Below are positions 60,579-64,000 of a stretch of 64,000 nt of DNA, in pieces. This DNA comes from Rhodocytophaga aerolata (GTDB lineage Bacteria; Bacteroidota; Bacteroidia; Cytophagales; 172606-1). Within the stretch, counting starts at the first letter, position 1, and each line of letters opens with the position of its first letter. The notes under the pieces were generated by a model that worked only from the letters and a program-made list of their open reading frames with translations, did no database searches and was not told the DNA's origin. The DNA lies in the NCBI RefSeq assembly GCF_030503435.1, contig NZ_JAUKPO010000016.1:62001-126000 (forward strand). The letters run 5' to 3'. The translations under genes and the position numbers were made by a program.

Positions 60579-61337
60579 ATGAAGCCATCCGCTGAAGATT
60601 GGGAAAACCAGGAGTTAGATAAGCTGCTGTTTGAATACCTGGAAGGCAACCTGCCCGACGAGCAGGCCAGGGAACTGGAGAAGAAAGCCGCTAGTGATGC
60701 CTTGCTTGGTACAGAACTGGAATATTGGAAAGAAACTAAAGTAACAGCGGAACTTTACGATACACATTTGCTGGAAGAGAGACTAGTAAGAGTAGAAAGC
60801 ATACCTGCCAAACAACCGGTGGAATCCACTAAAAACACTAACGCATCCTTGTATGCATTTGTCTGGCTGGTGTGTATATGCAGTGTGTGGCCAATAAGAT
60901 TAAAGCAAGAGAAAACTACGCTGGCACCAAAGTACATTGTTGAAATTCTCGCCAGAGAGAAGAGTACCCCCATTTTGGCAATCGTAGAACAAAAACAGGA
61001 AACAAGGTTTACTAAGAGGAATTCAGAAACTCAGAAGCGGGATTTACCAATCTCTACTTCCCTCTATACTGAAAAGACTATACCGCACTTGCCAGACCTG
61101 AGAAAAGTTGAATCAAATCAACTACCTGTTTCTCGGCAAATACAAGAGATACGGATACCAGCCTCAGCCTCAAAAAAGCTAAGAGTTCCGGCCATACCGG
61201 CTACCAGGACGATTACCCGCAAACAAGCCAGACAGATTGCCCGCATGAAAGAAAAAGCGCTACAGCGGCGCATGGCCAATGAGTTTTTGAAAGGCCGGGT
61301 GCCCTATGTGGTTCCTCTGAATACTCAAAACTTTTAA
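60579..61337 (+). CDS. Anti-sigma-factor-like single-pass membrane protein (putative)
   Basis: 252 residues. The N-terminal 80 residues are acidic and helical (LDKLLFEYLEGNLPDEQARE, LEKKAASDALLGTELEYWKE), like the cytoplasmic anti-sigma domain of FecR/RskA-type regulators but without a zinc motif. A single membrane segment (ASLYAFVWLVCICSVWPIRL, about 88-107) is followed by a basic, low-complexity extracytoplasmic part (RTITRKQARQIARMKEKALQ). The position right after an ECF sigma gene supports an anti-sigma role. I recognise no characterised family for the C-terminal half. Confidence 0.65.
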   Translation: MKPSAEDWENQELDKLLFEYLEGNLPDEQARELEKKAASDALLGTELEYWKETKVTAELYDTHLLEERLVRVESIPAKQPVESTKNTNASLYAFVWLVCICSVWPIRLKQEKTTLAPKYIVEILAREKSTPILAIVEQKQETRFTKRNSETQKRDLPISTSLYTEKTIPHLPDLRKVESNQLPVSRQIQEIRIPASASKKLRVPAIPATRTITRKQARQIARMKEKALQRRMANEFLKGRVPYVVPLNTQNF

Positions 61338-61349
61338 CTCACCTATAGA

Positions 61350-62300
61350 ATGTTCAAACTTTTAACAACAATTATTATTACGTTCGGCTTTCTCTTGCCG
61401 ATTATTTCTTTTGGACAATATGCTCCTTTAGGAACATTACCGATGCAGTATAACCCTTCTTTCGCTGGACAGTCAGGTGGGCCAAGAGTCAGTTCTAATA
61501 TCCGGTATGGATTAAATGATTATAGCAATGGCCGGTCTCAAGGAGCATCTGTTTACACCTCTTATGACCAGTTTATTCCGGCTATCAGGAGCGGAATTAG
61601 TGTTGCAACTAACTACGATAATGCGCAGGCTAGATATGAATATAGTTGGGATTCCAGTTATTATTACTCAGAAAATGTTGGATTTACTGTATCTGCAGCA
61701 CCTAAAATATCTATAAAGGGCAAATACACTATATCTCCTTCGATTGATTTAGGTTATTCTGTTTGGGATATTACATCAAATATCAGATGGATTCCCGATA
61801 CTACCTATAATATAGATGGAAAACAACACGGCCTAAGCAGCCGGGCCGGTATCTTATTCAATACCAATAAGTTTTATGCAGGGTACACCATCCAGTTATT
61901 TAACTCTATATTAAAAAATAGTGCTGTTGATTTGAACAGAGTTCAATCATATACATTTCTCTCCTATGTTCAAGTAGGACATATCTTTCAAAGAAGTTCA
62001 CAATCTAAATTTTCCTTTACGCCTCAGATTGTTCTGGAAATCTCCCGGATGAATTATTTTGAAGATAGAGTTTCTCTACGCTTATCTGCGTACAACCTGA
62101 ATTTCCGCTATAAAAACTTTATCTGGGGGTTAAATAATGAGGGATTGCATGTGGGCTGGCAAACAGATAAATTCAGGGTAATGCTGACAAACGATGTAGG
62201 TGTCTTTAGTAAGTATGCATCCAACAACGACTATACCGGCAATCTTTCTTTCCGTTATATTTTCAACAGCAAAGATTACAGGCCGGGTAGGACATGGTAA
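61350..62300 (+). CDS. PorP/SprF family type IX secretion membrane protein, copy 1
   Basis: 316 residues with a signal peptide (MFKLLTTIIITFGFLLPIIS). The hallmark YNPSFAGQSGGPRVSSNIRY, then SYDQFIPAIRSGISVATNY and AAPKISIKGKYTISPSIDLG, match PorP/SprF, the outer-membrane beta-barrel that anchors or assists T9SS-secreted adhesins. RAGILFNTNKFYAGYTIQLF and HVGWQTDKFRVM are conserved blocks in all three copies. It starts 12 bases after the preceding gene, in the same unit as the ECF sigma factor. Confidence 0.9.
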   Translation: MFKLLTTIIITFGFLLPIISFGQYAPLGTLPMQYNPSFAGQSGGPRVSSNIRYGLNDYSNGRSQGASVYTSYDQFIPAIRSGISVATNYDNAQARYEYSWDSSYYYSENVGFTVSAAPKISIKGKYTISPSIDLGYSVWDITSNIRWIPDTTYNIDGKQHGLSSRAGILFNTNKFYAGYTIQLFNSILKNSAVDLNRVQSYTFLSYVQVGHIFQRSSQSKFSFTPQIVLEISRMNYFEDRVSLRLSAYNLNFRYKNFIWGLNNEGLHVGWQTDKFRVMLTNDVGVFSKYASNNDYTGNLSFRYIFNSKDYRPGRTW

Positions 62301-62387
62301 TAAATCAACGTTTGGGCAAAGTAATACTGACTTTTGTTTCCTTATGTTCAAACGAAAAAAATGGTCTAGTATCTTTTTTCAATAGCT

Positions 62388-63384
62388 ATGTTCAAACTTT
62401 TAACCTTTGTTGTTCTTTCAGCTGGAATACTTTTGTCGCAGCCTACTTTTGGGCAAGGCTGGGCTGATATTCCCCTGGGTGCAATGCCGATGCAGTATAA
62501 TCCCTCGTTTGCCGGACAAATGGGCGGGCCACGAATCAGTTCAAGTATGGGGTATGATGTGCTAAAGTTTGCCTATACAGCTGCGCCTGAGTCCCGCAAA
62601 AGGTCTTACAGCCTGTATACGTCGTATGACCAGTTTATTTCTGCTATAAGATCTGGCATAGGCATTACGGCTGGTGTTGAGAGAGATAAGAATAGCTTTA
62701 ATTCAATTGACATAAACAATAAGCATGTCCGGCAAGATATGACTGAAAGAAGTAGATTTCTTTCCGTAGCGGTGGCTCCTAAATTATCTATACATGGAAA
62801 ATACACGCTTTCTCCTTCTGTGGATATTGCCTATGCTACGTTCCGGTCACATACTATCCATTATCCTGATTACCCTGCTGACTCTGGCCGGAGAGACATT
62901 AAATTTTATAAACCAGGAGTGGCAAAGCAAGGCAGGGCTTTTGTTCAATACAAATAAGTTTTACATGGGGTATTCAGTGGTCTTGTTTAATTACCTTAAA
63001 AACCCGGCTACCAATTCGTTTTTGAACGTAAAAGAAAATTTTCAGTCATTTTTACAGCTAGGCTATACCTTCCAAAGGCGTTCAACCTCAAAGTTTACGT
63101 TTACTCCCCAGCTATTGCTGAGTATATCAAAGTTTCATAGTACGGCTCCATTGCGGCTGCAGTTTGAAGATATTATAATCAACTTCCGGTATCAGCAGTT
63201 TATATGGGGAGGCAATAACCGGGGCATTCATCTGGGCTGGCAAACCGATCAACTGCGGATACTATTCACCAATTCATTAGGTATAGGTGGAGGCAGCGGT
63301 ACCAACCATTTTCGCTATATTGGCAATCTGTCTGTGAGGTACATTCTCAGTAGTAAAAATCAACGTGTAGGCAGGTCCTGGTAG
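62388..63384 (+). pseudogene. PorP/SprF family protein, copy 2, frameshifted
   Basis: The frame from ATG 62388 carries MFKLLTFVVLSAGILLSQP, YNPSFAGQMGGPRISSSMGY, SYDQFISAIRSGIGITAGVE and SPSVDIAYATF, then stops at 62957 in an out-of-family tail. The next frame carries the missing second half: KAGLLFNTNKFYMGYSVVLF, GYTFQRRSTSKFTFTPQLLL and HLGWQTDQLRILF, with stop at 63384. Removing one A of the AAA at 62924-62926 rejoins them as GVASKAGLLFNTN, which matches copies 1 and 3. It is therefore one gene with a single-base insertion, either a genuine pseudogene or a base-call error. Confidence 0.8.
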
Positions 63385-63484
63385 TAGGGGTAGCAAGCTA
63401 CATACGAGTATCATGGCCAAGTAATACCTATTTAAATTTAAATCACCGTGTTTGATTTATTGATGAGAATTTAATGAAATGACT

Positions 63485-64000
63485 ATGTTCAAACACGTAA
63501 CAACCATATTGACTTTAGTAGTAGGGATGCAGGCTCTTTGCTGTATGGGGCAAGAAAATCCGTTAGGCGCCTTGCCTATGGAGTATAACCCTGCCTTTGC
63601 CGGACAAATGAGCAGCTTTAGAATCAGTTCAGCTAGCGGATATACATTTGACAGAGGTTTTACCACTCATTCACAGGAACATTTTGTGCGTTCCTCCCTT
63701 TCTTACGACCAGTTTATTCCTGCTCTCAGGACAGGTATTGGCCTTACCGCCGGCTCAGGATGGAACCAGTCAGGTTATTCTTTTAATATCAGAAGTCAGG
63801 GGCTAAGTTTATCCATCGCTCCCAAATTTTCCATAGAAGGGAAGTATACGGTTTCGCCTGCGCTGGAGATTGGGTATGGACAGACCAATAGTATGTGGCC
63901 TCGTTACCGGATAGACCGGGATAGTAGTTTTGATAAATTGGTTGGCAAAGCCTACGGGATCAGTAGCAAAGCAGGGCTTCTGTTTAATTCCAATAAATTA
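63485..64000 (+). CDS. PorP/SprF family protein, copy 3 (partial, cut by window end)
   Basis: From ATG 63485 the frame is open to the window end (172 residues seen). A signal peptide (MFKHVTTILTLVVGMQALC) is followed by LGALPMEYNPAFAGQMSSFR, SYDQFIPALRTGIGLTAGSG, SIAPKFSIEGKYTVSPALEI and GISSKAGLLFNSNKL. Start choice follows the MFK start of both sister copies; ATG 63479, six bases earlier, is in frame and possible. Confidence 0.88.
   Translation, partial: MFKHVTTILTLVVGMQALCCMGQENPLGALPMEYNPAFAGQMSSFRISSASGYTFDRGFTTHSQEHFVRSSLSYDQFIPALRTGIGLTAGSGWNQSGYSFNIRSQGLSLSIAPKFSIEGKYTVSPALEIGYGQTNSMWPRYRIDRDSSFDKLVGKAYGISSKAGLLFNSNKL

Noticed and set aside
62794-63384. Separate short gene in the second PorP/SprF region
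   Set aside because: Its first 40 residues are out of family, and the rest is the second half of the frameshifted copy.
1-64000. tRNA, rRNA, CRISPR, IS element or prophage
   Set aside because: None of the expected cloverleaf, spacer-repeat, transposase or structural-gene patterns was found on either strand by reading; a covariance-model search could still reveal a small RNA.

Overview
The window reads as a chromosomal segment of a Bacteroidota bacterium, most likely of the order Cytophagales. The evidence is a SusC/SusD pair, PorP/SprF-type type IX secretion (T9SS) proteins, a secreted nuclease with a T9SS C-terminal sorting domain, a DUF2723 membrane protein, sigma-54 regulators with the GAYTDA variant loop, near absence of Shine-Dalgarno sequences, and moderate GC. 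The genus is not determinable from sequence reading alone. No tRNA, rRNA, CRISPR array, phage or transposase was seen.

Region 1 (1-13.2 kb) is mostly housekeeping and envelope. It holds an FAD monooxygenase (cut by the window edge) divergent from a TetR regulator with a doubled palindromic operator, an RDD membrane protein, TatC, the queuosine enzyme QueF, a DUF4139 protein with an inserted carboxypeptidase-regulatory-like domain, a small ABC exporter, an NAD(P)-binding oxidoreductase, a thioredoxin-like protein and a large T9SS-secreted ExeM/NucH-type nuclease.

Region 2 (13.5-34.9 kb) has a hypothetical gene, a twice-frameshifted membrane-protein gene, a sigma-54 two-component system divergent from an HlyD adaptor and MacB/LolD-type ATPase that lack a permease nearby, a class D beta-lactamase, and a set of sugar and sugar-acid genes. 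These last are a sorbosone/glucose dehydrogenase-like lipoprotein, an SMP-30-like propeller, ApbE, a TIM-barrel isomerase-like protein, an Ldh-type dehydrogenase, an IlvD/Edd dehydratase and a Gfo/Idh/MocA oxidoreductase. Two carry Tat-like signals and could use the TatC of region 1. A degenerate TrpF-like protein, a luciferase-like oxidoreductase, an S41 protease and a SUFU-domain protein are interspersed.

Region 3 (35.1-49.9 kb) is entirely on the + strand. It begins with a cassette-like run of small unrelated genes (lipoproteins, DUF5694, three GNAT acetyltransferases, P1 peptidase, chorismate-mutase-like, DUF1330, TPR lipoprotein, Qnr-like pentapeptide protein, PNPOx-like protein). Several are separated by a related, roughly 90-bp intergenic element. 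It then reaches the most interesting locus: an ATP-dependent RNA ligase overlapping an HD-phosphoesterase/polynucleotide-kinase fusion (HD-Pnk type), followed by an AT-rich SRA-HNH type IV restriction-like gene and a vWA protein. This is a likely RNA-repair module with a modified-DNA restriction gene inside it. TruC (tRNA pseudouridine synthase) follows.

Region 4 (50-64 kb) contains DoxX, the DUF2723/TPR glycosyltransferase-like protein, SusC/SusD, a voltage-gated-type potassium channel with a C-terminal zinc ribbon, and a unit of ECF sigma factor, anti-sigma-like membrane protein and three tandem PorP/SprF paralogues. The second paralogue is frameshifted and the third is cut by the window end. 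Across the window, convergent gene ends carry unusually long palindromic terminators, and several gaps carry a period-8 TTTGAAAA-like repeat.
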